Below, piece after piece: positions 45,970 to 55,201 of a DNA stretch of 64,000 bases (position 1 is the stretch's first letter; the number at the start of each line of letters is the position of its first letter). The translations under genes and the position numbers were made by a program. Source of the stretch: Oceanospirillaceae bacterium (GTDB lineage: Bacteria > Pseudomonadota > Gammaproteobacteria > Pseudomonadales > Balneatricaceae). Location of the stretch: positions 18,335-82,334 of the forward strand of contig JABXIM010000114.1 in assembly GCA_013373085.1 (NCBI GenBank). Direction: 5' to 3'. The notes under the pieces were generated by a model. The model made no database searches. It worked only from the letters and a program-made list of their open reading frames with translations, and was not told where the DNA came from.

Positions 45970-47112
45970 CTACTCGCCGTCGAAACGCAAATCATCCGGT
46001 ATATCGAGATCCTGATCCCGGATTGGCGGCGGTTTACTGCTGGCCTGCCGCCGGGCGTCACGCAGCTGGTAGACGTATGCCAGCACCTGCGCCACGGCCT
46101 TGAACAGGCCAGCCGGGATCTCCTGTTCCAGCTCTGTATGCTGATACAGGGCCCGCGCCAGCGGCGGTGCCGACAGGATGGGCACTTCCTGCTCGACCGC
46201 GATCTCGCGGATCTTCAGCGCCACAAAATCGGCGCCCTTGGCCAGCACCACCGGCGCCCGACCCGACTCGGGGTCGTATTTCAGTGCGACCGCGTAGTGG
46301 GTCGGGTTGGTAATCACCACATCGGCCTCGGGAACCCGGGTCATCATCTTGCGCTGAGCGATTTCACGCTGAAGCTGCCGGATACGCCCCTTCACCTCGG
46401 GCTTGCCTTCGGTGTTCTTGAGCTCGTCCTTTACTTCCTGCAGCGTCATTTTCAGTTTCTTGCTGTAGTCGTAGAGCTGAAAAGGTACATCGATGAGCGC
46501 AATCAGAATCAGCGTGGCACTGATGACCAGGAAGGCCCAGCTGACGATATGCACGGCCTGCCGGATCGCCGGGTAAATATCCTGCGCCCCCAGCGCCAGC
46601 AACTGCGGCTGGATCAGCCCGAGCACCAGCACCGCGCCGGCGCCGACCAGCACGAACTTCGCCAGAGCCTTGAACAGTTCCACCAGCGCACGCAGCGAAA
46701 ACATGCGCTTGAGCCCCGAAAGCGGATTAATCCGGCTCCCCTTTGGCTGCAACGCCTGACCGCTGAAATTCCAACCACCGAGCGCGATGGGACCGACAAT
46801 CGCAGCCACCAGCAGCAACAGGAAAAACCCGGACAGTGCCAGCAGCGCATCGAACAACGAGCGTGCGAGATGAGCGAACATCATTGCCGGATCGAACAGC
46901 GCGTCACGTTCGAGCGAGAAGTTGCCGGTCATCATATCCGCCATGATGACCGCCATACGCTCGCCGAACAGCAGGGCGCTGGCCGCGGCCGCCAGCAGCA
47001 GTATCGCCGCCCCCAGTTCGCGCGATCGCGGCACGTCGCCCTTTTCACGCGCTTCCCGCAATCGCTTGGGGGTTGGGTCTTCGGTCTTTTCCTGACCGGT
47101 TTCGTCTGCCAT
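45970..47112 (-). CDS. flhB: Flagellar export switch protein FlhB
   Basis: A 380-residue protein with four helices in residues about 35-210, opening EKTEDPTPKRLREAREKGDV. The self-cleavage motif NPTH is at residues 269-272 in VVITNPTHYAVALKYD. The C-terminal cytoplasmic part ends LDIPDDLRFDGE. It controls export specificity with FliK, switching from hook to filament substrates after cleavage. The order fliR-flhB-flhA is as in Pseudomonas. A separate C-terminal-like copy, FhlB, is at 32122-32391. The gap to flhA holds a sigma-54 promoter. Confidence 0.96.
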   Translation of the reverse strand: MADETGQEKTEDPTPKRLREAREKGDVPRSRELGAAILLLAAAASALLFGERMAVIMADMMTGNFSLERDALFDPAMMFAHLARSLFDALLALSGFFLLLLVAAIVGPIALGGWNFSGQALQPKGSRINPLSGLKRMFSLRALVELFKALAKFVLVGAGAVLVLGLIQPQLLALGAQDIYPAIRQAVHIVSWAFLVISATLILIALIDVPFQLYDYSKKLKMTLQEVKDELKNTEGKPEVKGRIRQLQREIAQRKMMTRVPEADVVITNPTHYAVALKYDPESGRAPVVLAKGADFVALKIREIAVEQEVPILSAPPLARALYQHTELEQEIPAGLFKAVAQVLAYVYQLRDARRQASSKPPPIRDQDLDIPDDLRFDGE

Positions 47113-47252
47113 TGTTTTGCTATCGCTCGCTGTCTATTCGAAGCCTGGCGCAAGACCGAACCTTGACGCACGCCGAGAAGATTGTGGGTCAACTGTTATG
47201 CGTTAGGCGTCACCCCCTAACGATGGCGCCGCTCGCTTCGCTCAGGGTCGCC

Positions 47253-48035
47253 CTACCCACCCGCCAGGAATACCTGGCTGATGCGCTCGAGCGCCTCGCC
47301 GGCGATGCGCTGGTACTGACCGAGCAATCCGCCGAGACTGACCCAGGCGATCAGCAGCCCCATCAGCATGGTGAACGGAAAACCGATGGCAAAGATGTTC
47401 AGCTGCGGTGCCGCCTTGGTGATGATACCGAAGGCAAAGTTGATCACCAGCAGCGCCGTGATCGCCGGCAGCGCCATCAACAGCGCCGACGCGAACATCC
47501 AGCCCCCGGTGCGGGCCACCTCGATGAAGATCGACTGGTCGATACCGTTCAATCCCACCGGGATGCGCACGAAGCTCTGCGCCAGCGCGTCGATCATCAC
47601 CAAATGCCCGTTCATCGCCAGGAACAACAGCATCGTCAGCTGCAGGAAAAACTGGCTCAGCACGACCACCGAAACGCCGTTAACCGGATCGGAAACCGAG
47701 GCGAAACCAAGCCCCATCTGGGTCGAGATCAGCTGCCCGCCGACCACGAAGACCTGCAGCAGCAACTGCACCATGAAGCCCATGGCGGCGCCGATCAGGA
47801 TCTGCTGGGCAATGATCAGATAGCTTTGCAGCGAAAAACCGTCGAACAGTGGCATTGGCGGCAACACCGGCACCAGCAGCATGGTGACCAGCAACGACAA
47901 ACCCAGCCGGATCCGTCCTGGCACCAGGCTGCTGCCGATCAGCGGGATCGCCATGAAGAAGGAGGCGACGCGAAACAGCGGCCAGAGAAACCCCGCCACC
48001 CACTGCTCGATCTCCAGCAGGCTGACCTCAAACAT
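47253..48035 (-). CDS. fliR: Flagellar export protein FliR
   Basis: A 260-residue membrane protein with about six helices. Family segments are FLWPLFRVASFFMAIPLIGS, RIRLGLSLLVTMLLVPVLPP, GAAMGFMVQLLLQVFVVGGQ, and GLGFASVSDPVNGVSVVVLS. It joins FliP and FliQ in the helical export channel under FlhA. It follows fliQ by 15 bp. The 140 bp to flhB hold no promoter I could recognise, only a short GC palindrome-like stretch. The length matches the family. Confidence 0.95.
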   Translation of the reverse strand: MFEVSLLEIEQWVAGFLWPLFRVASFFMAIPLIGSSLVPGRIRLGLSLLVTMLLVPVLPPMPLFDGFSLQSYLIIAQQILIGAAMGFMVQLLLQVFVVGGQLISTQMGLGFASVSDPVNGVSVVVLSQFFLQLTMLLFLAMNGHLVMIDALAQSFVRIPVGLNGIDQSIFIEVARTGGWMFASALLMALPAITALLVINFAFGIITKAAPQLNIFAIGFPFTMLMGLLIAWVSLGGLLGQYQRIAGEALERISQVFLAGG

Positions 48036-48050
48036 CGCGTCGTTCCGACA

Positions 48051-48326
48051 TCAGCCCAGCCCGATCAGCTGCGGAATTGACTCGAAAATCATCCGGAAAT
48101 GATCCAGCAGCCGGGTCAGTATCCAGGGACCGGCCCACATCACCATCGCCAGCGTAATGATCAGCCGCGGCAGAAAACTGAGCGTCTGCTCGTTGATCTG
48201 AGTCGCCGCCTGAAACATCGAAATCAGCAGCCCCACCAGCAGGCTCGGCAGGATGATTACCGTGACCAGCAACACCACCAGCCAGAGGGCTTCAGCGAAG
48301 ATATCAAGCGTCAGCTGCGGCGTCAT
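48051..48326 (-). CDS. fliQ: Flagellar export protein FliQ
   Basis: A 91-residue protein with two helices: EALWLVVLLVTVIILPSLLV and LPRLIITLAMVMWAGPWIL. Between them lies the conserved GLLISMFQAATQINEQTLSF. FliQ makes the helical inner channel of the export gate together with FliP and FliR. The opening MTPQLTLDIFAEAL and the length are standard. It is 17 bp after fliP and 15 bp before fliR. Confidence 0.96.
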   Translation of the reverse strand: MTPQLTLDIFAEALWLVVLLVTVIILPSLLVGLLISMFQAATQINEQTLSFLPRLIITLAMVMWAGPWILTRLLDHFRMIFESIPQLIGLG

Positions 48327-48343
48327 TTGCGGTTCCTCTCGAC

Positions 48344-49123
48344 TTACATGCCGAAACTGCTGGCCAGGGTCCCGACGACCATCACCCAGCCATCGACCAG
48401 CACGAACAGCATGATCTTGAATGGCAGCGATATGATCACCGGCGACAGCATCATCATGCCCATCGCCATCAGCACGCTGGCCACCACCAGGTCGATGACC
48501 AGGAAGGGTATGAACAGCATAAACCCGATCTGGAACGCGGTCTTGAGTTCGCTGGTCACGAATGCCGGCACCAGCACCGTGAACGGAATCTGATCCACCG
48601 ATTCCACCGGCGGCGCCTTCGACAGCCGCATGAACAGCTCGAGATCGTTTTCCCGCGTCTGCATCGTCATGAAGTCGCGGAACGGCGCTGCCGCGGCCTG
48701 CACCGCCTCGACCGGCGCCAACTGCTCGCCCAGGTAGGGCTGCACCGCGTCGCGGTTAACCCGCTCCAGCACCGGCGTCATGATGAACAGGGTCAGAAAC
48801 AGCGCCAGCCCGACCAGCACCTGATTGGAGGGGGTCTGTTGCAGCCCCAGGGCCTGGCGCAGGATCGCGAACACCACAATGATACGGGTGAACGAGGTCA
48901 TCATCATGATCAGTGCCGGCAGGAAAGTCAGCATGGTCATCAGCGCGAGAATCTGTATCGTCACGCTGTAACTGGTACTGCCATCCTCTGCGGTGGTCAC
49001 ATTGACCGCCGGTATACCGACATCCTGAGCAACGGCGGGAAACGCCATCAACAGCAGCAGCGGCCAGAGCCGCGCTAGTGTACTGCTTCGCCCTCGAAGG
49101 CACTTATAGCGAGTTACCGTCAC
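48344..49123 (-). CDS. fliP: Flagellar export protein FliP
   Basis: A 259-residue protein with a signal sequence ([18 protein letters not shown]) and four further helices. Hallmarks are [55 protein letters not shown], and [21 protein letters not shown] periplasmic domain lies in the middle ([20 protein letters not shown]). Five FliP subunits build the export channel. The start is GTG, overlapping the fliO stop in GTGA; an alternative start nearer the signal sequence is not needed. Confidence 0.95.
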   Translation of the reverse strand: MTVTRYKCLRGRSSTLARLWPLLLLMAFPAVAQDVGIPAVNVTTAEDGSTSYSVTIQILALMTMLTFLPALIMMMTSFTRIIVVFAILRQALGLQQTPSNQVLVGLALFLTLFIMTPVLERVNRDAVQPYLGEQLAPVEAVQAAAAPFRDFMTMQTRENDLELFMRLSKAPPVESVDQIPFTVLVPAFVTSELKTAFQIGFMLFIPFLVIDLVVASVLMAMGMMMLSPVIISLPFKIMLFVLVDGWVMVVGTLASSFGM

Positions 49124-49542
49124 CAGCCGTCCTGCTGTTGCTGCTGCGCGAGCGCCTCCCGCAATTTGGCACGGAACTTCCCGCCCTGGGGCGGCAGTAT
49201 CACCGGCTCCTCGAAGCGTTCCAGCAGACTGACCCGACCCGGCGCCACGCCGATCAGCAGCTGCCGCTCGCCCACCTGCACCAATACCGCCTTTTCCCGC
49301 GTCCCCAGCGGCAGCACCGCGACCACCTTGAGGTCACGGTGATGCCCGCCGATAGCGGTGAAACGCTTGAGTACCCAGAGTACCAGCAGGATCGCGATCA
49401 CCACCACCAGCAAACCGCCCAGCAGCTGGCCGAGCATTTCCAGCGATACCGGATCCTTTAGCGACGGCAGCGCCGTCGAGGCTGTTTCCGCCCGTACCGG
49501 CACCGCCAGCAGCAGGCCGACCACCATCATCAACTGTTTCAT
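49120..49542 (-). CDS. fliO: Flagellar protein FliO
   Basis: A 140-residue protein with a signal-like start ([15 protein letters not shown]), one membrane helix ([20 protein letters not shown]) and the FliO cytoplasmic domain: [40 protein letters not shown]. It helps assemble the FliP ring. The ATG overlaps the fliN stop by one base, and the stop overlaps fliP by 4 bp. Confidence 0.93.
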   Translation of the reverse strand: MKQLMMVVGLLLAVPVRAETASTALPSLKDPVSLEMLGQLLGGLLVVVIAILLVLWVLKRFTAIGGHHRDLKVVAVLPLGTREKAVLVQVGERQLLIGVAPGRVSLLERFEEPVILPPQGGKFRAKLREALAQQQQQDGW

Positions 49543-49940
49543 CAGCGCAGCTTCTTGATACGTTCCTGAGGGCTGATCACGTCGGTCAGGCGAATTCCGT
49601 AGCGGTCATTGACCACCACCACCTCACCGTGAGCGATCAGGGTACCGTTGACCTTCACGTCGAGCGGCTCACCGGCCACGCGTCCCAGCTCGATTACCGA
49701 GCCCTGGCTCAGTTGCAGCAGGTTGCGGATGGCGATCTCGGTATTGCCAACTTCCATCGACAGCGTTACCGGTATGTCCAGGATGACGTCCAGCTTCGGG
49801 TCGGTGACCGGGATCGACTCGTCCTTCAGCTCGTCGAGCTCGACCGCCTTCGCGCCAGCGCCGGTCTGCTCTTCCATCGCCGCCGCCCATTCGTCCGCCA
49901 TCGCCTGCTGGTCGACGGGGTTGTCCTTTTGATCACTCAT
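49542..49940 (-). CDS. fliN: Flagellar motor switch protein FliN
   Basis: A 132-residue protein. The acidic N terminus (ELDELKDESIPVTD) precedes the SpoA domain: DVILDIPVTLSMEVGNTEIA, LLQLSQGSVIELGRVAGEPL, DVKVNGTLIAHGEVVVVNDR and YGIRLTDVISPQERI. It forms the base of the C ring and binds CheY-P. The ATG giving MSDQKDNPVDQQ is chosen over longer frames that run back into fliM. It is 13 bp after fliM. Confidence 0.96.
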   Translation of the reverse strand: MSDQKDNPVDQQAMADEWAAAMEEQTGAGAKAVELDELKDESIPVTDPKLDVILDIPVTLSMEVGNTEIAIRNLLQLSQGSVIELGRVAGEPLDVKVNGTLIAHGEVVVVNDRYGIRLTDVISPQERIKKLR

Positions 49941-49953
49941 GGAAACAGTCTCT

Positions 49954-50934
49954 TCATTCCGACGTTTTGATCTGGTCGACGATTTTGACCGCCAGATTGT
50001 TGCGGGATACCCCCAGCTTGCAGCCGAACACCGGCACGCCAGCAGCACGCAGAATCAGCTCCTCCGGAATCTCCACCGGAATCACATCTCCGGCTTCGAG
50101 CTCCATCACATCGCGCAGCGTCATTTCGCGCTCGGCAATACGCAGGTTCAGATCGACGTCGGCCGACATGATGTCACGCCGCAACGCCTGCATCCAGCGC
50201 TCGTCGATCTCGTCCTCGGCGGGTTGAAAACCCGATACCAGCAGGTCGCGGATCGGCTCCAGCATCGAATAGGGCATGGTCACCTGCAACTCGCCGCTAC
50301 CGCCTTCGAGGTCGATCTGGAACGTACTGACGACGACAACCTCCGTCGGGCTGACGACGCTCGCCATCGCTGGATTCATCTCATGGCCGATATGCTCGAA
50401 CGTCACCCCCAGCACTGGCCGCCAGGCCTCCTTGAGGTCATCGAACAGCAGCCGCAGGACCTTGTGCACCAGACGGGTTTCGGTCGGCGTGAAATCGCGC
50501 CCCTCAATCTTGGCGTGACGGCCGTCGCCGCCGAAGAAGTTATCCACCAGCCGGAAAACCAGCTTGGCATCGAGAATGAACAGCGCCGTTCCGCGCAGCG
50601 GCGCCACGCGCACCAGGTTCATGCTGGTCGGCACATAAAGCGTGTGAATATAGTCGCCGTACTTCATCACCTGGACGCCGCCGACGGTGACGTCGGCGCT
50701 GCGGCGCAGCAGGTTGAACAGGGTTTGGCGGGTATGGCGGGCAAAACGCTCGTTGATCATCTCGAGCGTCGGCATGCGGCCGCGCACGATTCGTTCCTGG
50801 CTGGCCAGGTCATAGGCTTTTATATCACCGCCATCGGCCTCTTCGGGCTCATCGGCGGTTTCGATATCGCCATCGTCCACGCCGTGCAACAGCGCATCGA
50901 TTTCATCCTGTGACAGCAGATCCTTAACCGACAT
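49954..50934 (-). CDS. fliM: Flagellar motor switch protein FliM
   Basis: A 326-residue protein. The N terminus KDLLSQDEIDALLHGVDDGD is the CheY-P binding peptide. The middle domain has RIVRGRMPTLEMINERFARH, GTALFILDAKLVFRLVDNFF, GGDGRHAK and the FliG-contact GGxG. The C-terminal SpoA-like domain pairs with FliN (LMSADVDLNLRIAEREMTLR). It is the switch subunit that reverses rotation. It lies 13 bp after fliL's stop and 13 bp before fliN. Confidence 0.97.
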   Translation of the reverse strand: MSVKDLLSQDEIDALLHGVDDGDIETADEPEEADGGDIKAYDLASQERIVRGRMPTLEMINERFARHTRQTLFNLLRRSADVTVGGVQVMKYGDYIHTLYVPTSMNLVRVAPLRGTALFILDAKLVFRLVDNFFGGDGRHAKIEGRDFTPTETRLVHKVLRLLFDDLKEAWRPVLGVTFEHIGHEMNPAMASVVSPTEVVVVSTFQIDLEGGSGELQVTMPYSMLEPIRDLLVSGFQPAEDEIDERWMQALRRDIMSADVDLNLRIAEREMTLRDVMELEAGDVIPVEIPEELILRAAGVPVFGCKLGVSRNNLAVKIVDQIKTSE

Positions 50935-50946
50935 TCTGGTCGCCCG

Positions 50947-51450
50947 TTACTGCATGACAAAGTTGGTGAACAGGAGCGTCTCGACACCCGGCTTGCCGAT
51001 CTTTTCCTGCATAATGCCCTGCACCAGCCCGGTGGCCTCCTGCCGCAACTGCCGCTTCCCATCGATGGTACGCAGCACCTCGAAACGCTGGCTCCCGAAC
51101 AACGCGTTGAGCCGCGCCACCACCAACGGCATATGCAGTGTCAGGGTTTGCTCGACCTCGGGATCACGACTCAGCGTCTCGACGTAGGCCTGCATATAAT
51201 GACGCCGGCCATCGTCCGACGGCAGGGTGACGACGAACATCGGTTTGCCTTCGAGTGTGCGGATCTTGGTGTACAGAGCTTCCGCCTTGCCCGGGGCGAC
51301 CGCTTCGTCGACCGCCTCGCCCTCGCCGCCGAGCAGGAAGAATGCAGCCGCACCACCACCGCCAAGCAGCAGCACCGCGAGAACAGCACCGATAATCAGC
51401 CACTTGCGTGATTTCGCGCCCCCTGCGGCCGCTTCGCTATCCTCTGCCAT
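50947..51450 (-). CDS. fliL: Flagellar basal body protein FliL
   Basis: A 167-residue protein with one N-terminal helix (KWLIIGAVLAVLLLGGGGAA), then the periplasmic domain: FVVTLPSDDGRRHYMQAYVE, LSRDPEVEQTLTLHMPLVVA, LRQEATGLVQGIMQEKIG and VETLLFTNFVMQ. FliL surrounds or supports the stator. The ATG at 51448-51450 is chosen because AGGAGGG stands just upstream; a longer open frame adds unrelated residues. It is the first gene of the fliLMNOPQR-flhB series. Confidence 0.95.
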   Translation of the reverse strand: MAEDSEAAAGGAKSRKWLIIGAVLAVLLLGGGGAAAFFLLGGEGEAVDEAVAPGKAEALYTKIRTLEGKPMFVVTLPSDDGRRHYMQAYVETLSRDPEVEQTLTLHMPLVVARLNALFGSQRFEVLRTIDGKRQLRQEATGLVQGIMQEKIGKPGVETLLFTNFVMQ

Positions 51451-51475
51451 TAGATCCCTCCTTGCGATGGCGCTA

Positions 51476-51481
51476 ACTATA
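51476..51481 (-). promoter_or_regulatory. Possible extended -10 promoter upstream of fliL
   Basis: The minus strand reads TGGTATAGT, an extended -10 (TGnTATAnT type), about 28 bp before the fliL start. A TTCGTC 16 bp upstream is only a rough -35. No sigma-54 site was found in this gap. Confidence 0.3.
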
Positions 51482-51557
51482 CCATACCGACTTTGGTGAC
51501 GAAGCCGGTCCGGTGAAGGTGCTGGCCCCAATCCGACAGCCTGCCGAATGCGCCGCT

Positions 51558-51583
51558 ACAGCGGCCGTTCTGATCGCCGCTGT
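51558..51583. terminator. Hairpin after fliK (no T-run)
   Basis: ACAGCGGC and GCCGCTGT pair perfectly over 8 bp around a 10-base loop, just downstream of the fliK stop at 51587. No T-run follows, so it may stabilise the message or be a weak terminator rather than a strong intrinsic one. Confidence 0.4.
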
Positions 51584-51586
51584 CTG

Positions 51587-53239
51587 TCAAACATAGTGGT
51601 CTACCAGCGAAAGCGGTCTGGCAGCTGCGGCCGGGGCAACGGTGTCCGCAGACTCTCCGGCATCAACGCCCGAGGCGAATGCCGCCCCTGGTCTGTCGTC
51701 GGCCTGCCGGCCGCGCCGGCCGGAGTCATCGGCGACGGTACTGCTGCCGAGATCGAGCCCGTGCTCGGCCAGCATCTCCCGCAACCGCGGCATCTGTTGT
51801 TCCAGCGCCTCCCGCACCTGGGCGTGCGGCGAGCTGATATTCAGGCTGACCTGGTCATGCTGGACCTGCAGCCGTACATGCAAACTGCCAAGCTCCGGTG
51901 GATCGAGCTGGATTTCCGCCACCTGCACACCACCCGCCGACATCAGCACCAGGCGCTCTCCGACCGCATGCCCCCAGGACGGCGTACCGGGCACCAGCCC
52001 CTGCGGCAGGCCGAACCCTGCGGCGGAGATTCCCCGGGGCTGGGCCGGCGCCACCTGCTGCGCGATGGAACGATTCAGCATATCGTCCGCGCCCTCGCCC
52101 GGCGTCGACGTCAGGTCCGGCACCGCCTGGGCAATCTCGGCGACCGCACCACCTTTATCGGGTTTGGCGGGCGCTGCTGACAGCTGCGTCGGCGTAACGG
52201 CTACCATCCCCCGGAGGGTTTCTGTGCTCCCGGCAACGGGCGATGCCTGATCGGCCATCGCCGGTTGCCGCGTTACGGGCCCTGCAGCAAGGGTCTCTGC
52301 GGGCGGATGCAGGCGGCCGACCATGTCCCCAAGCGGCAAGGCCGCAGCGTCAGCAGTTTTATCAGCAACGACAGTGCCGGAGCGCTCTCCCGTCAGACGC
52401 TGCTGCTGCGCTTGTAGTGCGCGCGATATGCCATCGGGTAACGGCTTGCGCTCCGCCTGCTGCACACTGCGCATAAGCGCCTCGATATCCGCAACTTCAG
52501 AGGCATCCGCCACCTGCCCGGGCCGCACCTGCGCGACTTGCGGACGCGCGTCAACGACCGCCTGCCCCAATGACCTGGACGACACCTGCGTCTCAGCGGC
52601 ATTCGCCAAAGGCGGCTCGCCAGGCGCTGGACGGCCGTTCGGCAATGCTGTGGCGCCAGCCGGTAGCGTTTTGGGGTCTGCATGGTTGCGCTCGGCGCTA
52701 TCGACACCGGCATCGCCGTGCCGCAATGACCATGCGGCCTCATCTTCCGGATGCTCCGCCACCGATTGCTGCACAGGGGATGGCGGCGCGGCCAAAGGCC
52801 TGGAAACCCGGGATTCATCCGGGCCGGCGGCCGGCCTTGTCACAGCCTCCCGGTGGGAATCGCCGACTGTGTTAACAAGGGACTGCTCACCGACCGCCAC
52901 AGGCGTTGTGGCCGGCGCAGCCAATGCATCGGTCACGCCGAACATGTCGACCCCGTCGCCATCAGGCTCATTCGGCGACCCGGGTTCCCCGTTCGTCACC
53001 TCCCGTCCACCGCCGCGCGAAACCGGATCTGCGTCGACAGAGACCGGCAACGCCTCGCCCGCAGGCGGCAAGGCTTCGCCGCCGGTCGCGGTGCCTGGCA
53101 CCGGCGCAGACTCGTCGGCAAGCAGTGCCGCAAAGGCCGGCGAGGCTGCCTGCGCAGCGGCGGACTCCGCGGCTGCAGGCCGCGGGGCGCTCGGGACTGT
53201 AACTGAACCGGCAGCAATGGATACTAGCGGGGCGACCAT
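51587..53239 (-). CDS. fliK: Flagellar hook-length control protein FliK
   Basis: A 550-residue protein. The N-terminal 400 residues are alanine-, proline- and glutamine-rich and low in structure, as expected for the molecular ruler. The C-terminal Flg_hook domain has VGERLVLMSAGGVQVAEIQL, DPPELGSLHVRLQVQHDQVS and QVREALEQQMPRLREMLAEH, followed by a glycine- and alanine-rich tail. It measures hook length and triggers the FlhB switch. The ATG at 53237-53239 is six bases after GGAG; a TTG two codons upstream is less likely. It is separated from fliJ by 133 bp holding an inverted repeat. A second FliK-like protein is at 30986-32125. Confidence 0.93.
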   Translation of the reverse strand: MVAPLVSIAAGSVTVPSAPRPAAAESAAAQAASPAFAALLADESAPVPGTATGGEALPPAGEALPVSVDADPVSRGGGREVTNGEPGSPNEPDGDGVDMFGVTDALAAPATTPVAVGEQSLVNTVGDSHREAVTRPAAGPDESRVSRPLAAPPSPVQQSVAEHPEDEAAWSLRHGDAGVDSAERNHADPKTLPAGATALPNGRPAPGEPPLANAAETQVSSRSLGQAVVDARPQVAQVRPGQVADASEVADIEALMRSVQQAERKPLPDGISRALQAQQQRLTGERSGTVVADKTADAAALPLGDMVGRLHPPAETLAAGPVTRQPAMADQASPVAGSTETLRGMVAVTPTQLSAAPAKPDKGGAVAEIAQAVPDLTSTPGEGADDMLNRSIAQQVAPAQPRGISAAGFGLPQGLVPGTPSWGHAVGERLVLMSAGGVQVAEIQLDPPELGSLHVRLQVQHDQVSLNISSPHAQVREALEQQMPRLREMLAEHGLDLGSSTVADDSGRRGRQADDRPGAAFASGVDAGESADTVAPAAAARPLSLVDHYV

Positions 53240-53315
53240 CGACAACTCCTGGCACAGGCTCGAATGCCGGGGTCATGCACGTTACGGGCCAAGGCGGGCA
53301 GAGGTAAGTAGCAAG

Positions 53316-53368
53316 TGGCGAGTGGTCAGCCGACTTAACGTTTACTTCTTACCACTTACCACTCGCCA
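53316..53368. repeat. Inverted repeat between fliJ and fliK
   Basis: TGGCGAGTGGT at 53316-53326 and its perfect complement at 53358-53368 flank a 31-base loop. Short direct repeats of the type AAGTGGT surround it. It lies just past the fliJ stop. The flanking GAGTGGT/AGTGAGCGGCG flavour recalls the sequence before mnmC. It may be a REP-type unit. Confidence 0.6.
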
Positions 53369-53372
53369 GATA

Positions 53373-53816
53373 TCAGATAAACGGCGGCCGATGCAGCTGG
53401 GAACGTTCGTCGAGCAGCTTCTGCAGGCGCTTTTCGTCCTCTATCCGCTCCTGATCCCGCGCCCGATCGGCGAGATGCTCCATCGCCTTGAGATGACCGT
53501 AGGTCTGGCGCCAGTATTGCTCGACCTGCTCCAGTTGCTGGCGGTTGGTCTTCATCGCTTCCCGGTGCTGATCCAGAGTCGCCTCTATCTTCGCCACGAA
53601 GGCGCGCGCCATCAGCAACTGATCCATGGCCACGCCCCGGCGGCCCTTTTCCTGCAGCTGCGTCTGGTATTCGGCCAGGAACTGTTCGAGCTGCGCCAGC
53701 GTGGCTTCGTCCCGCTCGACGCGGCCGCGGCTGTCGGCAAGGAACTGGTCGGCCTGTCGCTTCTTGCGCTCGGCCAGATCCTGCAGCAGCGACATGCGCT
53801 CGGAACGCTTCTTCAT
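53373..53816 (-). CDS. fliJ: Flagellar export chaperone FliJ
   Basis: A 147-residue, almost wholly helical and charged protein: [60 protein letters not shown], and [20 protein letters not shown]. These heptads make the two-stranded coiled coil that enters the FliI hexamer and also binds FlhA. It follows fliI with a 4 bp overlap. Sequence conservation in this family is low, so position and coiled-coil pattern carry the call. Confidence 0.92.
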   Translation of the reverse strand: MKKRSERMSLLQDLAERKKRQADQFLADSRGRVERDEATLAQLEQFLAEYQTQLQEKGRRGVAMDQLLMARAFVAKIEATLDQHREAMKTNRQQLEQVEQYWRQTYGHLKAMEHLADRARDQERIEDEKRLQKLLDERSQLHRPPFI

Positions 53817-55186
53817 TGCCTAGCTCCCGGCTGCGGCGACGCTTTCGGAGGCGCCTTGGGTGGCGGCGACAGCACCATCGCCAGCTCCTGAAGGCTCTGC
53901 GCCAGCGGTTTGGCCTCGTTGAGGCCCTGCTGCAGAAAGGCCCGCAATACCGGCATCCGCTCGATGGCGAAGTCGGTGTCGGGATCGCTGCCCCTGGTAT
54001 AGGCACCGACGGTAATCAGATCTTCGTTCTGCTGGTAGCGCGACATCAGTTGCTTGAAGCGCATGGCAGCAGCCAGATGGTTGGCGTCGACGATAGACGG
54101 CATGGCACGGCTGATCGACGCCTCGATATCGATCGCCGGGTAGTGCCCCTGCTCCGCCAGCCGCCGCGACAGCACCACATGACCATCGAGAATCGCCCGC
54201 GCCGAATCGGCCACCGGGTCCTGCTGGTCGTCGCCCTCGGTCAGCACCGTATAGAACGCGGTTATCGAACCACCGCCGGTCGCGCCGTTGCCGGCGCGCT
54301 CGACCAGTCGCGGCAACCTGGCGAATACAGACGGCGGATATCCCTTGGTTGCCGGCGGTTCACCAACCGCCAGCGCGATCTCTCGCTGCGCCTGGGCATA
54401 GCGGGTCAGGGAGTCCATCAGCAGCAGCACGTTGCGCCCCTCGGCACGGAAATACTCGGCGATCCGGGTCGCCAGCTGGGCGGCCCGCAGGCGCATCAGC
54501 GGCGAATCGTCGGCCGGCGAAGCAACGACCACCGAGCGGGACAGCCCTTCGGCGCCGAGATTGTGTTCGATGAACTCCTTCACTTCGCGCCCTCGCTCGC
54601 CGATCAGCCCGACGACGATGATCTCGGCCTCGGTGAAGCGTGTCATCATCCCCAGCAGCACCGACTTGCCGACACCGCTGCCGGCAAACAGCCCCAGCCG
54701 CTGGCCACGCCCGACCGTCAGCAACGCATTGATCGCGCGGATGCCGACGTCCAGGGTCTGCTCGATGGGATGACGCTCCAGCGGATTGATGGTTTCGCCA
54801 GCCAGCGAAACCCGCACTTCGGCATCCAGCGGCCCCTTGCCGTCCAGCGGCCGTCCGACACCGTTAAGCACCCGGCCAAGCAATCCGTAACCGACCGCCA
54901 CCTGGCCGCTGGCGCCCTGCGGCGTCACGCGCGCGCCGGGTTGGAGGCCGTCGATATTGTCGAGCGGCATCAGATAGATGCGATCGCCGGAGAAGCCGAC
55001 CACTTCAGCTTCGATATCGAGACCGGGCCGTACCGCGATACGGCAGTAGTCGCCAATTGCCATTTGCAGACCGACCGCTTCGATAGTAAGACCGATCAGG
55101 CGGGTAATACGTCCCTCGATACGGGGGCCCGGTGGTGGGTAGCAAAGACCCAGGTGAGATTGCAGGCGATTCAGCAGCCTGGACAT
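53813..55186 (-). CDS. fliI: Flagellum-specific ATPase FliI
   Basis: A 457-residue F1-beta-like ATPase. Walker A is [20 protein letters not shown], then [20 protein letters not shown], and Walker [41 protein letters not shown] and [20 protein letters not shown] are family hallmarks. It unloads and unfolds export substrates at the base of the apparatus. The N-terminal part is the FliH-binding region. It overlaps fliJ by 4 bp and follows fliH by 15 bp. Confidence 0.97.
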   Translation of the reverse strand: MSRLLNRLQSHLGLCYPPPGPRIEGRITRLIGLTIEAVGLQMAIGDYCRIAVRPGLDIEAEVVGFSGDRIYLMPLDNIDGLQPGARVTPQGASGQVAVGYGLLGRVLNGVGRPLDGKGPLDAEVRVSLAGETINPLERHPIEQTLDVGIRAINALLTVGRGQRLGLFAGSGVGKSVLLGMMTRFTEAEIIVVGLIGERGREVKEFIEHNLGAEGLSRSVVVASPADDSPLMRLRAAQLATRIAEYFRAEGRNVLLLMDSLTRYAQAQREIALAVGEPPATKGYPPSVFARLPRLVERAGNGATGGGSITAFYTVLTEGDDQQDPVADSARAILDGHVVLSRRLAEQGHYPAIDIEASISRAMPSIVDANHLAAAMRFKQLMSRYQQNEDLITVGAYTRGSDPDTDFAIERMPVLRAFLQQGLNEAKPLAQSLQELAMVLSPPPKAPPKASPQPGARQ

Positions 55187-55201
55187 GGCGTCAATATTCC
55201 G

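Noticed and set aside
43769..46015. A 748-codon open frame on the plus strand opposite flhA
   Set aside because: It is histidine-, glutamine- and arginine-rich with no recognisable motif, and lies exactly antisense to flhA. Long antisense frames are expected in GC-rich codons.
47192..47252. A palindrome-like stretch between flhB and fliR
   Set aside because: Only short GC-rich complementarity (CGCTCGCTTCGCTC); not enough to call a repeat or terminator.
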